Source of the DNA: UBA1573 sp034005165
Lineage (GTDB): Bacteria > Pseudomonadota > Alphaproteobacteria > Micavibrionales > Micavibrionaceae
Length of the DNA: 64,000 nt
Direction of reading: 5' to 3'
Assembly: GCA_034005165.1 (NCBI GenBank)
Contig: JAVEVE010000003.1
Span: forward strand, 124,001 to 188,000
This document shows, piece by piece, positions 25,766-34,196 of this stretch (positions within the stretch are counted from its first letter, which is position 1; each line of letters begins with the position of its first letter). Position numbers and translations under genes: made by a program. A model generated the notes under the pieces. The model was not told the DNA's origin. It did not search any database and saw only the letters and a list, made by a program, of their open reading frames with translations.

Positions 25766-25846
25766 TTAAGCAACATCCCGCAACGCCGTACCCACCGCGA
25801 GGACGACGACTTTGCTAAGAAGAATGTTGCTGGTTTGGAACATCAT
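25766..25846 (-). CDS. ilvB leader peptide, branched-chain amino-acid attenuation
   Basis: 26 codons starting ATG-ATG and ending TAA. The peptide contains N-I-L-L-S-K-V-V-V-L-A-V, so ten of its 26 residues are Ile, Leu or Val, with three consecutive GTC codons. A stable terminator hairpin follows 26 bases downstream and then ilvB. This is the layout of E. coli ivbL and other amino-acid operon leaders: stalling at Val/Leu/Ile codons when charged tRNA is scarce would favour antitermination. No strong ribosome site is visible, but the codon content is hard to explain otherwise. Confidence 0.78.
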   Translation of the reverse strand: MMFQTSNILLSKVVVLAVGTALRDVA

Positions 25847-25917
25847 GGACACATTGTTACGCGCATCCCTTCCGCTATGCAACATTTTATTTCACCCCTG
25901 CGACAATTTTTATTTAT

Positions 25918-25927
25918 TTGACATATT
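25918..25927 (+). promoter_or_regulatory. TTGACATATT element before the first sigma-like gene
   Basis: The same ten bases occur at 26711-26720 before the second sigma-like gene. TTGACA fits a -35 box; the -10 is unclear. The shared sequence suggests co-regulation. Confidence 0.45.
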
Positions 25928-25971
25928 TTGAAATCTGGATCACTCTCCCAAAAAAACAGGGCCGTATCCAA

Positions 25972-26685
25972 ATGTCGATAGAAACAATAGTAAACAAACC
26001 ACAAGAAGAAGATCCAAAACACGCACTCTATTTCAAGATCGTCGAACAGTTCGATAAAGCAGCGCTTGCAACTTATCTTACAGAAAACAAACAGCGCCTC
26101 GCCTTTTTCGCGAACCGGGTCACGGGCAATAAATGGCCCCTGGACGATCTGGAGCAAGAAATATCCCTCAATTTGCTGGAACTTCAGGTCCTTGCCCAAA
26201 AAGGGGAGACAGGCAGTTTTTGCAAGATCTACCAATCCTTCAATTCGTGGGCTTCATCCGTTGCGCGGACAACAGCGGACCGCAGATTTAAAATTGCCGG
26301 TCCGTTGCAATATATTGCGCTCAGCACAACGGAAGATCATCCGGAAGATGAAGCCTCTATAGGTCAAAACTATATCCCTGACATGCCCGAAGGCCTCTAT
26401 ACACAAACCATCCTGCCCCCAGAAACAGCAGCGCTGCGCAAAGAAGAACAAATTCTGAACAACAGGATATTGCGCAAAATTCTGGACCGCGAAGGTGTAC
26501 CGGAAACACGTATGATGCTGGAAAATGCACGCAAATGCTGCGAAGATCCTGAAGAATGCGGCGCAGGAAAAACCCAGCGCCAGCTCTCGAGTGAATATGG
26601 GCTAGCAGTCAGCGTTGTCAATAAACGGATCAAACAACAAGTCGCAGCGCTTGTAACAGAAGGTTTGAAGCCTGAATTTATATAA
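25972..26685 (+). CDS. Sigma-70 / ECF-like factor, first of a tandem pair
   Basis: 237 residues from ATG 25972; an upstream in-frame TTG at 25918 is really part of a TTGACA promoter box. Residues 17-43 (HALYFKIVEQFDKAALATYL onward) are clearly homologous to residues 189-215 of the next gene. DDLEQEISLNLLELQ near 58-72 and SWASSVARTTADRRF near 92-106 fit sigma region 2; the C-terminal TQRQLSSEYGLAVSVVNKRI is a helix-turn-helix like region 4. It lacks the long N-terminus of its neighbour. Promoter targets are unknown. Confidence 0.7.
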   Translation: MSIETIVNKPQEEDPKHALYFKIVEQFDKAALATYLTENKQRLAFFANRVTGNKWPLDDLEQEISLNLLELQVLAQKGETGSFCKIYQSFNSWASSVARTTADRRFKIAGPLQYIALSTTEDHPEDEASIGQNYIPDMPEGLYTQTILPPETAALRKEEQILNNRILRKILDREGVPETRMMLENARKCCEDPEECGAGKTQRQLSSEYGLAVSVVNKRIKQQVAALVTEGLKPEFI

Positions 26686-26710
26686 CAAAAAGATAATATC
26701 AAATATTTAA

Positions 26711-26720
26711 TTGACATATT
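26711..26720 (+). promoter_or_regulatory. TTGACATATT element before the second sigma-like gene
   Basis: Identical to the ten bases at 25918-25927. Candidate -10 sequences (TACAAT or CAATAA) lie 15-17 bases further on. Confidence 0.45.
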
Positions 26721-26774
26721 ATTAAAAATTTTACAATAACAAGTCGAACCGCAAGCAAATAGGGACTTGAGATT

Positions 26775-28142
26775 ATGGCACTTTCTGCGTTTTCACCGCT
26801 TCTCAAATCAATTTCGGGATTAACCGGATTAAACCCGTATAGCGGGGAAGTGCACCCTGACCTTCAAAATAAAAAACCACAAATTGCCCCTCTTACGCAC
26901 AACATCCCGTTCAATAACCTGAGCAGAGTCGCACAAGAACTGAATGATCCAGCAGACAAAAAAATCTTACGCGCCATCATCTCTGGCCGGGGGAATAAAC
27001 AGCGGGTCTTTCTCCTCTCTGAGACAGACCGCAAAGCCATTACCTTCCGCAAAAACAGACAAATGAATTGCCTTACAGCGACAATATTTCAACAAACTTT
27101 TGAAGACATTGCTGCAATTATAACGACGCGCCACGATGTTTTAAGTGTAGAAAATGGAACAGCCCTGCTTCTCGGAGAACGTCAGGATAAAATACCATGG
27201 CTTGAAAAGGTTATAACGGCCATCAAAGCGTCATCACAAATGCCCGAGACTTCCCAAGAGATAAACAAAGAAGAAAAAATTGAAGAAGTCCCGGCAGCTC
27301 AAGCAACACAAACGGAACAAAGCAAATCCGAACCTAACCACAAGCTCTTTCATAAAATAGTGGTTGATCTGGATGAACAGGCATTAACGGAATATTTGCA
27401 CAAAAATCTGGAACGATTGAAGCAAACTATCCCTCGTCTGAGCAAAGCCCCTATGCTTCCACAAGATGCGGAAGATGCCATCCAAAACGGATTATGCCGC
27501 ATCTTCGAACTTCAACAAACAGCCCGCAGGAAGAAATCACTCCCATTCCAACGTCTGGTATCAGCACTGGATAAAAATGACCATCCCCCGATCTATTCTA
27601 CAAACAAAAGAAAACTCCTTGAAGAATGGGAACAAGAGAAAACTACTTTTTGCAGAACACCTGAATTTTTCAGCACCTGGCTGCATAAGATTCTTATCAA
27701 CAGCACCTACAACGTGCGCCCGAGAAATTCCGATGCCATGTATAAATCGGATATTTACGCAAGTGATCGCCCTTCTGACGACACATTATCCGATAACTGG
27801 CAAACAGCAGATTCAGGACTTTATGCAGGACCGAAAAGTCTGATACTGGAAAATCCGTTAGATTTTTTTGAACACTGTGCCGATCTGGAAAGAGAGGAAA
27901 CTTTCTTGCACATACTGGAAGAACACCAACCTGTGAATCCGGCACAACAGGCAAAGCTGGAAGTTCTTCGCATGCATGTGCTGGCAAGAATGGAATATCA
28001 GGACATTGCCAACACGCTTGACATCCCGATAGGAACAGTCCGCAGCAGAATAAACAGGGCAAAAAACTTGCTTTTGGAATTATATGAAGCTCAACAGGCC
28101 TCACACAAAAGCATTCCCCATCTGATGACGGAACCACGTTGA
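26775..28142 (+). CDS. ECF-like sigma factor with long N-terminal extension
   Basis: 455 residues. The sigma core begins near 186: DAEDAIQNGLCRIFELQ at 231-247 (region 2), FFSTWLHKILINSTYN (end of region 2), and near the C-terminus RMEYQDIANTLDIPIGTVRS with RINRAKNLLLEL, the typical region 4 helix-turn-helix. The first 180 residues are an extra domain, with FRKNRQMNCL and a Lys/Glu-rich linker, that could sense a signal or bind a regulator. No anti-sigma gene is adjacent. Its end overlaps miaA, on the opposite strand, by 42 bases. Confidence 0.82.
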   Translation: MALSAFSPLLKSISGLTGLNPYSGEVHPDLQNKKPQIAPLTHNIPFNNLSRVAQELNDPADKKILRAIISGRGNKQRVFLLSETDRKAITFRKNRQMNCLTATIFQQTFEDIAAIITTRHDVLSVENGTALLLGERQDKIPWLEKVITAIKASSQMPETSQEINKEEKIEEVPAAQATQTEQSKSEPNHKLFHKIVVDLDEQALTEYLHKNLERLKQTIPRLSKAPMLPQDAEDAIQNGLCRIFELQQTARRKKSLPFQRLVSALDKNDHPPIYSTNKRKLLEEWEQEKTTFCRTPEFFSTWLHKILINSTYNVRPRNSDAMYKSDIYASDRPSDDTLSDNWQTADSGLYAGPKSLILENPLDFFEHCADLEREETFLHILEEHQPVNPAQQAKLEVLRMHVLARMEYQDIANTLDIPIGTVRSRINRAKNLLLELYEAQQASHKSIPHLMTEPR

Positions 28143-28985
28143 TTGCCTCTTGGCATAGTGTCGTGTTTCATTCTTAGAAAGAGTCACAGCTGTATCAAGA
28201 TCCATTTCTCCGTTCAGATGCTGCTGTAACGGTCGAAATCCCAACGCATGGGTTAAAGGGCAAGAAGACGGCACAAACCCGCACTCTATCAGATTATCAA
28301 AGGCTGCAACTTCATCTAAAACACCTGTAGCTATCATCTGGTCAAACCGCGCATCACACCTCTGATATAGAACATTGCGCTCGGGCAAAATAATCTCGAC
28401 CAGAAACTCAAGATCATCAGGAGCACCATGCTTGGGCAAACTCTGCCAATAGGATATCGGCTTTTTGGTATGATGGTACACTTCAAAAGCGCGCACCAGA
28501 CGCTGGCGATTATGTGGATCAGCCGTTGCACACCAGTCAGGATCAATCGCGCTTAACTGCTTGAAAAACTCGTCCATCCCGATAGAATCCATTAAATCCT
28601 CTGAAAGAACCCGCACCTCTTCAGGAACTTCAGGAATAGGCGATAACCCTTCCATTAAGGCTTTCAGGTAGAATCCGGTACCTCCGACAATGATCGGAAC
28701 GCATCCAGCATCACGTGCAGCATAAATCTCTGTCAAAGCCATCTCGCGCCACGACACGGCATTGGTCTGGGAGGCTGGTGTCAAACATCCGTATAATTTG
28801 TGAGGAGCCAGCGCACAATCCGCCGCCGAAGGCTGTGCAGTCAGCAACGCCAAACCATCATAAAGCTGCATGGAATCAGCGTTAATAACAACGCCGCCTT
28901 GCGCAACAGCAAGCTCCAAAGCACGGGCCGACTTGCCACTGGCAGTCGGCCCAGCAATAATATGAACAGGCGTTTTAAGAATCAT
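28101..28985 (-). CDS. miaA: tRNA dimethylallyltransferase
   Basis: 294 residues. Adds a dimethylallyl group to A37 of tRNAs that read codons starting with U. The P-loop GPTASGKS lies at 12-19, NADSMQLYDGL follows at about 35, and the VGGTGFYLKALMEGL segment, the DPHNRQRLVRAFEV segment and the C-terminal NETRHYAKRQSTWFR motif are all present. It starts 10 bases after degP ends and is likely co-transcribed with it. The C-terminal end overlaps the converging sigma-like gene by 42 bases. Confidence 0.96.
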   Translation of the reverse strand: MILKTPVHIIAGPTASGKSARALELAVAQGGVVINADSMQLYDGLALLTAQPSAADCALAPHKLYGCLTPASQTNAVSWREMALTEIYAARDAGCVPIIVGGTGFYLKALMEGLSPIPEVPEEVRVLSEDLMDSIGMDEFFKQLSAIDPDWCATADPHNRQRLVRAFEVYHHTKKPISYWQSLPKHGAPDDLEFLVEIILPERNVLYQRCDARFDQMIATGVLDEVAAFDNLIECGFVPSSCPLTHALGFRPLQQHLNGEMDLDTAVTLSKNETRHYAKRQSTWFRHQMGNAFV

Positions 28986-28995
28986 ATTTTTAGCA

Positions 28996-30597
28996 TTACT
29001 TCTTCTTGGTATCCGATTTTTTCTCTGCCTTTTTCTCCGAGAGCTTCAAGGCGACAAACCGTACATCACCACGCCCCTGATTATCCACCAACAGCAATAC
29101 GGCTTTCTTAGCTTCTTTGTCTTTCATCAACTCGCTGATCTGCTTTTGTGCAGCATCGACAGTCGTAGCGTCAGTCTGGTTGATCTGGACAATCACGTCC
29201 CCAGCAACCAATCCCTTCATCATTGCGTCCGATCCTGCTTCTACTTTAGTCACGAGCAATCCATTAACAGTCTCAGGAATACCGAACATTTCGCGTCCTG
29301 ATGCTGTCATGGCACTGACATAAACACCCGTTCCGTCCAACTCGGATGATTTGGCATTCTGCATAGAGCCATCATCCGAGCCTTTTTCCGCTAGCAATCC
29401 GTCATCCTCGGCCTTTTCCAGCTCGCCGACTTCAACCGTCAAAGTAACTTCCTTCCCGTCACGCAAGACCTTCACAGGAACTTTACGCCCTACAGGGGTT
29501 TCAGCAACTATTCTCGGAAGTTGGCGCATAGCAGAGAGCTTTTGTCCGTTAAACTCGACAATCACATCCCCCTGCTGGATTTTAGCTTTTGCCGCAGGAC
29601 CATCAGCCGTAACACTGGCGACCAAAGCCCCATTTGTTCCCTGAAGCCCCATGCTCTCGGCAATTTCATCCGTAATTGTCTGAATTTTCACACCCAGCCA
29701 ACCACGCCGCGTACGCCCGAATTCAACAATCTGATCAACAACAGGCTTGGCCAGATTGGATGGAATTGCAAACCCGATCCCGACAGATCCGCCGGATGGC
29801 GAATAAATAGCTGTGTTGATCCCGATCACTTCACCTTTCAGGTTAAACATCGGCCCACCGGAATTTCCGCGGTTGATAGAAGCATCTGTTTGGATAAAAT
29901 CATCATACGGGCCGGAATGGATATCGCGTTGGCGCGCAGAAATAATACCAGCCGTTACCGTTCCACCAAGCCCGAACGGGTTACCAATAGCCACAACCCA
30001 ATCCCCGACACGCATAACATCGCTATTTCCGAATGGCACTTCGGATAATTTGCGTTTTGTAGAGTCAACTTTCAAAACAGCCAGGTCGGTTTTATCATCC
30101 GTTCCGACCAACTCGGCGCCAAGCGTCACATCGTCATTAAAAATCACACGAATTTCATCTGCATCTTTAATCACGTGATTATTGGTTACGATCAGCCCTT
30201 TTTTTGCGTCAATCACAAATCCTGATCCCAAAGATGTAGACGGCAAGGCCTGACCTTCACCACCCATGCCGCCCTGCCCCTGACGTTCCATGAAGTCCTT
30301 GAAGAACTCATTGAACGGAGACCCTTCAGGAAATTCTGGCATTTCAGGCATATCGCCACTTGGCTGGGTAACTTTGGTGGTCGAGGAAATATTGACAACC
30401 GCAGGCAACAGGCTTTCGGACAAATCAGCAAAGCTCCGCGGTGCATTTCCCGGAGGCATCGCCTCTTTAGCGGAAACGTCCGCATCCTTATCCTTTCCGA
30501 ACAATCCCGCATGAGCCATCGGACTTGCTGGCACAGAAATCGTCAGAACCGCTAAACTCAAAACAGATAATTTTGCCAAAGATGAAAAAGAACGCAT
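28996..30597 (-). CDS. degP: Periplasmic DegP/HtrA serine protease
   Basis: 533 residues with an N-terminal signal peptide (cleavage after PMAHA near 30). The trypsin-like domain has the triad His141 (TNNHVIKDADE), Asp171 (DDKTDLAVLKVD) and Ser246 (RGNSGGPMF). Two PDZ domains follow, about 330-400 and 440-510. The first part contains a Met/Glu/Gly-rich loop near 80-118, as in DegP. The protein degrades or refolds misfolded envelope proteins. It ends in a Lys-rich tail (KKAEKKSDTKKK). Confidence 0.95.
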   Translation of the reverse strand: MRSFSSLAKLSVLSLAVLTISVPASPMAHAGLFGKDKDADVSAKEAMPPGNAPRSFADLSESLLPAVVNISSTTKVTQPSGDMPEMPEFPEGSPFNEFFKDFMERQGQGGMGGEGQALPSTSLGSGFVIDAKKGLIVTNNHVIKDADEIRVIFNDDVTLGAELVGTDDKTDLAVLKVDSTKRKLSEVPFGNSDVMRVGDWVVAIGNPFGLGGTVTAGIISARQRDIHSGPYDDFIQTDASINRGNSGGPMFNLKGEVIGINTAIYSPSGGSVGIGFAIPSNLAKPVVDQIVEFGRTRRGWLGVKIQTITDEIAESMGLQGTNGALVASVTADGPAAKAKIQQGDVIVEFNGQKLSAMRQLPRIVAETPVGRKVPVKVLRDGKEVTLTVEVGELEKAEDDGLLAEKGSDDGSMQNAKSSELDGTGVYVSAMTASGREMFGIPETVNGLLVTKVEAGSDAMMKGLVAGDVIVQINQTDATTVDAAQKQISELMKDKEAKKAVLLLVDNQGRGDVRFVALKLSEKKAEKKSDTKKK

Positions 30598-30680
30598 TGA
30601 TAAACTCCTTATCCGGTCCCAAATAGAATTTTGTACTCAAGACATAAGAAAAGCCCTCGTCAAGGTCAAGGGCGCAGCTC

Positions 30681-31844
30681 TCATGAATAAAAATATTTTT
30701 CGAGAATTCTGACATATGTTTTTGTCAGCTCCTCGATCTCGGCAACAGGGGAATATTCATCCACCTGATGGATTGTGGCATTACAGGCTCCATATTCGAC
30801 AACGGGGCAATATGGCGCAATAAACCGTGCATCGGATGTTCCGCCACCGGTGTCATAACGTGGCGTCCGCCCTGTAATTTCCATGACCGCATCACGGCAT
30901 AATTCACGCCAGTCTTCACCGGAACCCATAAAGCTCTCGGCATTGCACCAGCTCTTCAATTCATAAGCGACACCGGCCTTATCGAAAACTTCGCGCATGT
31001 GGCGATCAAATGTCTCGCCCGTCCACACACTATTAAACCGTGCATTCAGCAAGGCCTCGGCGTGAGCTGGGATAATATTGGGCGCAGGATTTCCGACATC
31101 GACAGATGAAATCACAATATGGGTGGGTGGAAAAAATTCGTTTCCGTCATCCGGCTTATCGGCAACAACATGGTTAAGGATAGCCATCAGTTTCGGAATA
31201 GGATTGTCTGCGCGCTCGGGATAGGCGCTGTGTCCCTGTTTACCGTGTACAGTCAGTCGTGCATTCCATGATCCGCGCCGGCCAACTCGCATAACCTGCC
31301 CGGAATGTTGAGGGTTGGACGGCTCGCCGACAATCGCCACATCGGGCAACTGACCGTTGTCTTTTGCCCACTCGACCATGCACACTGTCCCGTTGACCGC
31401 CATTGCCTCTTCATCACCCGTAATCATAAGACTGATACTCTCGTCAAAATCAGGATGTTGCGCCAGAAACTCAGAACAAGCCGCGGAGAAAGCGGCAACG
31501 CCGCCTTTCATATCGGCCACACCGCGCCCATACAGCTTGCCATCGACAATTTCAGCGGCAAACGGGGGATAAGCCCAGTCACTTTCGCGCCCCACAGGAA
31601 CAACATCCGTATGTCCTAAAAAACTGACATGGCGGCCTTTTGTTCCGATCCGTGCAAAAATATTTTCAATTCTGTCTGTACCCTCTTTCTGGAATGGCAA
31701 CCGTGTCACGACAAAGCCGCAACTTTCCAGGGCAACCGTCAGAACTTCCAAAGCACCCGCATCGTGCGGTGTAATACTCGGGCAACGCACCAAAGCCTGC
31801 GTTAGGGCAATAGAATCAAGGATATTAGTCACGAAGCAACTCAT
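30681..31844 (-). CDS. dapE: Succinyl-diaminopimelate desuccinylase
   Basis: 387 residues from ATG 31844; GTG 31832 is an alternative. The open frame further upstream lies inside dapD and is not used. M20 metallopeptidase family: GHTDVVPVG with the metal-binding His and Asp, YGRGVADMKGGVAAF, and TGDEEAMAVNGT with the catalytic Glu pair; the C-terminal GGGTSDARFIA motif is also present. It removes succinate to give LL-diaminopimelate for lysine and peptidoglycan. It overlaps the end of dapD, the enzyme two steps earlier. Confidence 0.95.
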   Translation of the reverse strand: MSCFVTNILDSIALTQALVRCPSITPHDAGALEVLTVALESCGFVVTRLPFQKEGTDRIENIFARIGTKGRHVSFLGHTDVVPVGRESDWAYPPFAAEIVDGKLYGRGVADMKGGVAAFSAACSEFLAQHPDFDESISLMITGDEEAMAVNGTVCMVEWAKDNGQLPDVAIVGEPSNPQHSGQVMRVGRRGSWNARLTVHGKQGHSAYPERADNPIPKLMAILNHVVADKPDDGNEFFPPTHIVISSVDVGNPAPNIIPAHAEALLNARFNSVWTGETFDRHMREVFDKAGVAYELKSWCNAESFMGSGEDWRELCRDAVMEITGRTPRYDTGGGTSDARFIAPYCPVVEYGACNATIHQVDEYSPVAEIEELTKTYVRILEKYFYS

Positions 31845-32637
31845 TGATAGACGTTTTGCTGCGTGTTTGTGCGTCCACGCGCTTGACGATGACCGCACAG
31901 GCCAAATGGGCTTTTTCCCCCGGCAAAGTTCCGGGAACAACAACAGAGTAAGCAGGAACACGGCCTTTGAAAATCTCGCCGCTCTCACGATCAATAATTT
32001 TAGTCGAAGCACCAAGGAAAACGCCCATGGACAGGACAGCCCCTTCTTCGACAATCACGCCCTCGGCGACTTCGGATCGCGCACCGATAAAGACGTTATC
32101 TTCAATAATAACAGGATTGGCTTGCAACGGCTCGAGAACACCGCCGATACCGACACCGCCGGAAATGTGACAATTCTTGCCGATTTGTGCACAAGATCCG
32201 ATTGTAGACCACGTATCAACCATAGTTCCCTCATCGACATACGCACCGATATTGATAAAGGACGGCATCAGGACAACATTAGGAGCAACATAAGCTCCTT
32301 TACGCACAATCGAACCCGGTACGGCGCGAAACGCCCCCTCGACAAAATCACCAACTTCCCAATCTGCCGTTTTCAAAGGCACCTTATCCCACCAACGCAC
32401 AGACTCCCCGGCATCCATCATCCGGTTCGGGCTCAGGCGAAAAGACAGCAAAACCGCCTTTTTCAGCCAGTCATTCACAACCCACTGCCCCGAACTTTTA
32501 TCGGCAATTCTCAGAATCCCGCAATCCAGTCCAGCCAAGGCGCTGTCAACGGCTTCCCGCACATCACCCAGTGTTTGAGTGTTGATATTGCTGCGATCAT
32601 CCCATGCAGCATTGATGATAGTTTGCAACTCGGTCAT
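31825..32637 (-). CDS. dapD: Tetrahydrodipicolinate N-succinyltransferase
   Basis: 270 residues, the family's usual length. The left-handed beta-helix of hexapeptide repeats runs from about 105 to 230 (GAYVAPNVVLMPSFINIGAY, ISGGVGIGGVLEPLQANPV). It transfers succinyl from succinyl-CoA in the diaminopimelate pathway. It lies between the K+ channel gene (12 bases upstream) and dapE (20-base overlap), so the three genes read as one operon. Confidence 0.97.
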   Translation of the reverse strand: MTELQTIINAAWDDRSNINTQTLGDVREAVDSALAGLDCGILRIADKSSGQWVVNDWLKKAVLLSFRLSPNRMMDAGESVRWWDKVPLKTADWEVGDFVEGAFRAVPGSIVRKGAYVAPNVVLMPSFINIGAYVDEGTMVDTWSTIGSCAQIGKNCHISGGVGIGGVLEPLQANPVIIEDNVFIGARSEVAEGVIVEEGAVLSMGVFLGASTKIIDRESGEIFKGRVPAYSVVVPGTLPGEKAHLACAVIVKRVDAQTRSKTSINELLRD

Positions 32638-32649
32638 CTCTAATCCCTT

Positions 32650-33096
32650 TTATAAGTGCGAGAGGTTTTTATCACGATAGAGCTTCGCCATGATTTCAAA
32701 AATAAAAGCGGAACTCCACCCGAACAACAACATGCCGTTAATCGATGTTGTACCCGACAGGATACGCCACTTGTCGGTCAGGACAATGTCACCATATCCG
32801 ACCGTTGTAAAGGTCGAGGATGTGAAATAAAGTGCCGTTTCGATATCCCCGAGAGCTTGCGGCTCAAGATAGTAAAACAGCAATGTCCACATCCAGATAT
32901 CGGCCATAATGGCAGAACCGATTGCAAACACGCACACGCTTAATGTCGGAATAGTCCAATATCTGCCAAAGCTATTAAGCAGTCCCTTGGAATGTCGATT
33001 AAGAAAACGGAACACCCAATCACAAACAACAGCGTGCAAAATAACCGTTAAACCGACCATCAGCGCCCCGATCAAAAGTTTTCCCGCAAGCATCAT
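32650..33096 (-). CDS. Two-transmembrane potassium-channel-like protein
   Basis: 148 residues. Hydrophobic segments at about 5-27, 48-75 and 119-138, with the K+ selectivity filter TTVGYGD at 97-103 in the pore loop. The pore-helix residues ALYFTSSTF match the two-helix ion channel family. No cytoplasmic RCK or ligand domain is present, so gating is not evident. It probably forms a tetramer in the inner membrane. First gene of the channel-dapD-dapE unit. Confidence 0.85.
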   Translation of the reverse strand: MMLAGKLLIGALMVGLTVILHAVVCDWVFRFLNRHSKGLLNSFGRYWTIPTLSVCVFAIGSAIMADIWMWTLLFYYLEPQALGDIETALYFTSSTFTTVGYGDIVLTDKWRILSGTTSINGMLLFGWSSAFIFEIMAKLYRDKNLSHL

Positions 33097-33261
33097 GACA
33101 AAACCACCTCATCCGCTACAAATACTGAAGAAATGCAGGTAAGTTTTCAATCCCATTGATACGGAGACTTGAATCTACCCCCGTTTTTCCTTTAATAAAG
33201 AAGGGGTGGAATCCCGCCCACCAACAGTTTATCTATAGCAGCTCACCAAAAGGGATCAGAT

Positions 33262-34113
33262 ATGCACCTAAAAACAGCCAAGGCACTTGCCATTACATGC
33301 ATTCTGTCAATTGTTACAGCAACATCGGCGTACGCAGGCAGCAAAAAAGAAACAGAAACAATGACGTACGATGTGTACGCAGGGGGGATTCACGCCCTGA
33401 ACGCCAAACTGGCAATTTCCTCAAATGGGCAGGATTATGAAATTACCCTATCCTCCAAGACACGGGGCTTTCTTAAAACATTAGCGCCATGGTCAGGGGT
33501 TTTCACGACATCAGGAGTTTTCAACAAGGACGGGCACGCATACCCTCTGGAACACGCATCTATCTCGACATGGAAATCTGTAACCGAAGAAAAGAAATAC
33601 ACGTACGATGGAAAAGGGACATTCAAGAACTATAAAGTTACGGAAACTAATAAGGAAGAGGATCCGGTCGATAAAACCCCTAAAGATCTTGATCCGGACA
33701 TCAGCAAAGGCACAACCGACCTGCTGACCGCAACCTACCAGCTTTTACGCTCCCTTCCCCAAACAAAAAGCTGCATGGGTGATTCGCTGATTTTTGACGG
33801 AGACCGCTCTTTCAAACTGGTCTTCAAGGAAACCTCGACGGAATCCCTGACCGAAAGCAAATACAATATTTTCCAGGGAGAGAGCATTTACTGTCAGGTG
33901 GAAGTTGTGCCTGATAAAGGCAAATGGCGGAAAAAGCCGCGCGGCTGGCTCTCGATTCAGGAACAAGGGCGTAAAGTCGGATCACTTCCAACTCTCTGGC
34001 TGGGTCGTATGAGTGAAAACGACCCCTATGTGCCGGTAAAAATCCGCGTAAAAACCGACTACGGGACCCTTTTCATGCACTTGACGTCGTATGAAAATAA
34101 AGTAACCCCATAA
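33262..34113 (+). CDS. DUF3108 family periplasmic protein
   Basis: 283 residues. A signal peptide ends near AYAG (23-26). YDVYAGGIHALNAKLAISS and the following SSKTRGFLKTLAPWSGVF segment match the DUF3108 beta-barrel-like family, common in alphaproteobacteria and of unknown role. The later LPTLWLGRMSENDPYVPVKI segment is also typical. It has its own promoter region and lies just before glmU in the same direction with an 83-base gap; whether it is co-transcribed is unclear. Confidence 0.8.
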   Translation: MHLKTAKALAITCILSIVTATSAYAGSKKETETMTYDVYAGGIHALNAKLAISSNGQDYEITLSSKTRGFLKTLAPWSGVFTTSGVFNKDGHAYPLEHASISTWKSVTEEKKYTYDGKGTFKNYKVTETNKEEDPVDKTPKDLDPDISKGTTDLLTATYQLLRSLPQTKSCMGDSLIFDGDRSFKLVFKETSTESLTESKYNIFQGESIYCQVEVVPDKGKWRKKPRGWLSIQEQGRKVGSLPTLWLGRMSENDPYVPVKIRVKTDYGTLFMHLTSYENKVTP

Positions 34114-34196
34114 TTGACAAGAATCCCTGTCATTTTCTGCAATATTTAGTGACTTGAGCGATCTTTTCGCTTAAGCAAAATGGCTATGGAGAATTT

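Noticed and set aside
31845..32054. 70-codon upstream extension of dapE
   Set aside because: It lies wholly inside dapD in another frame and has no similarity to DapE N-termini.
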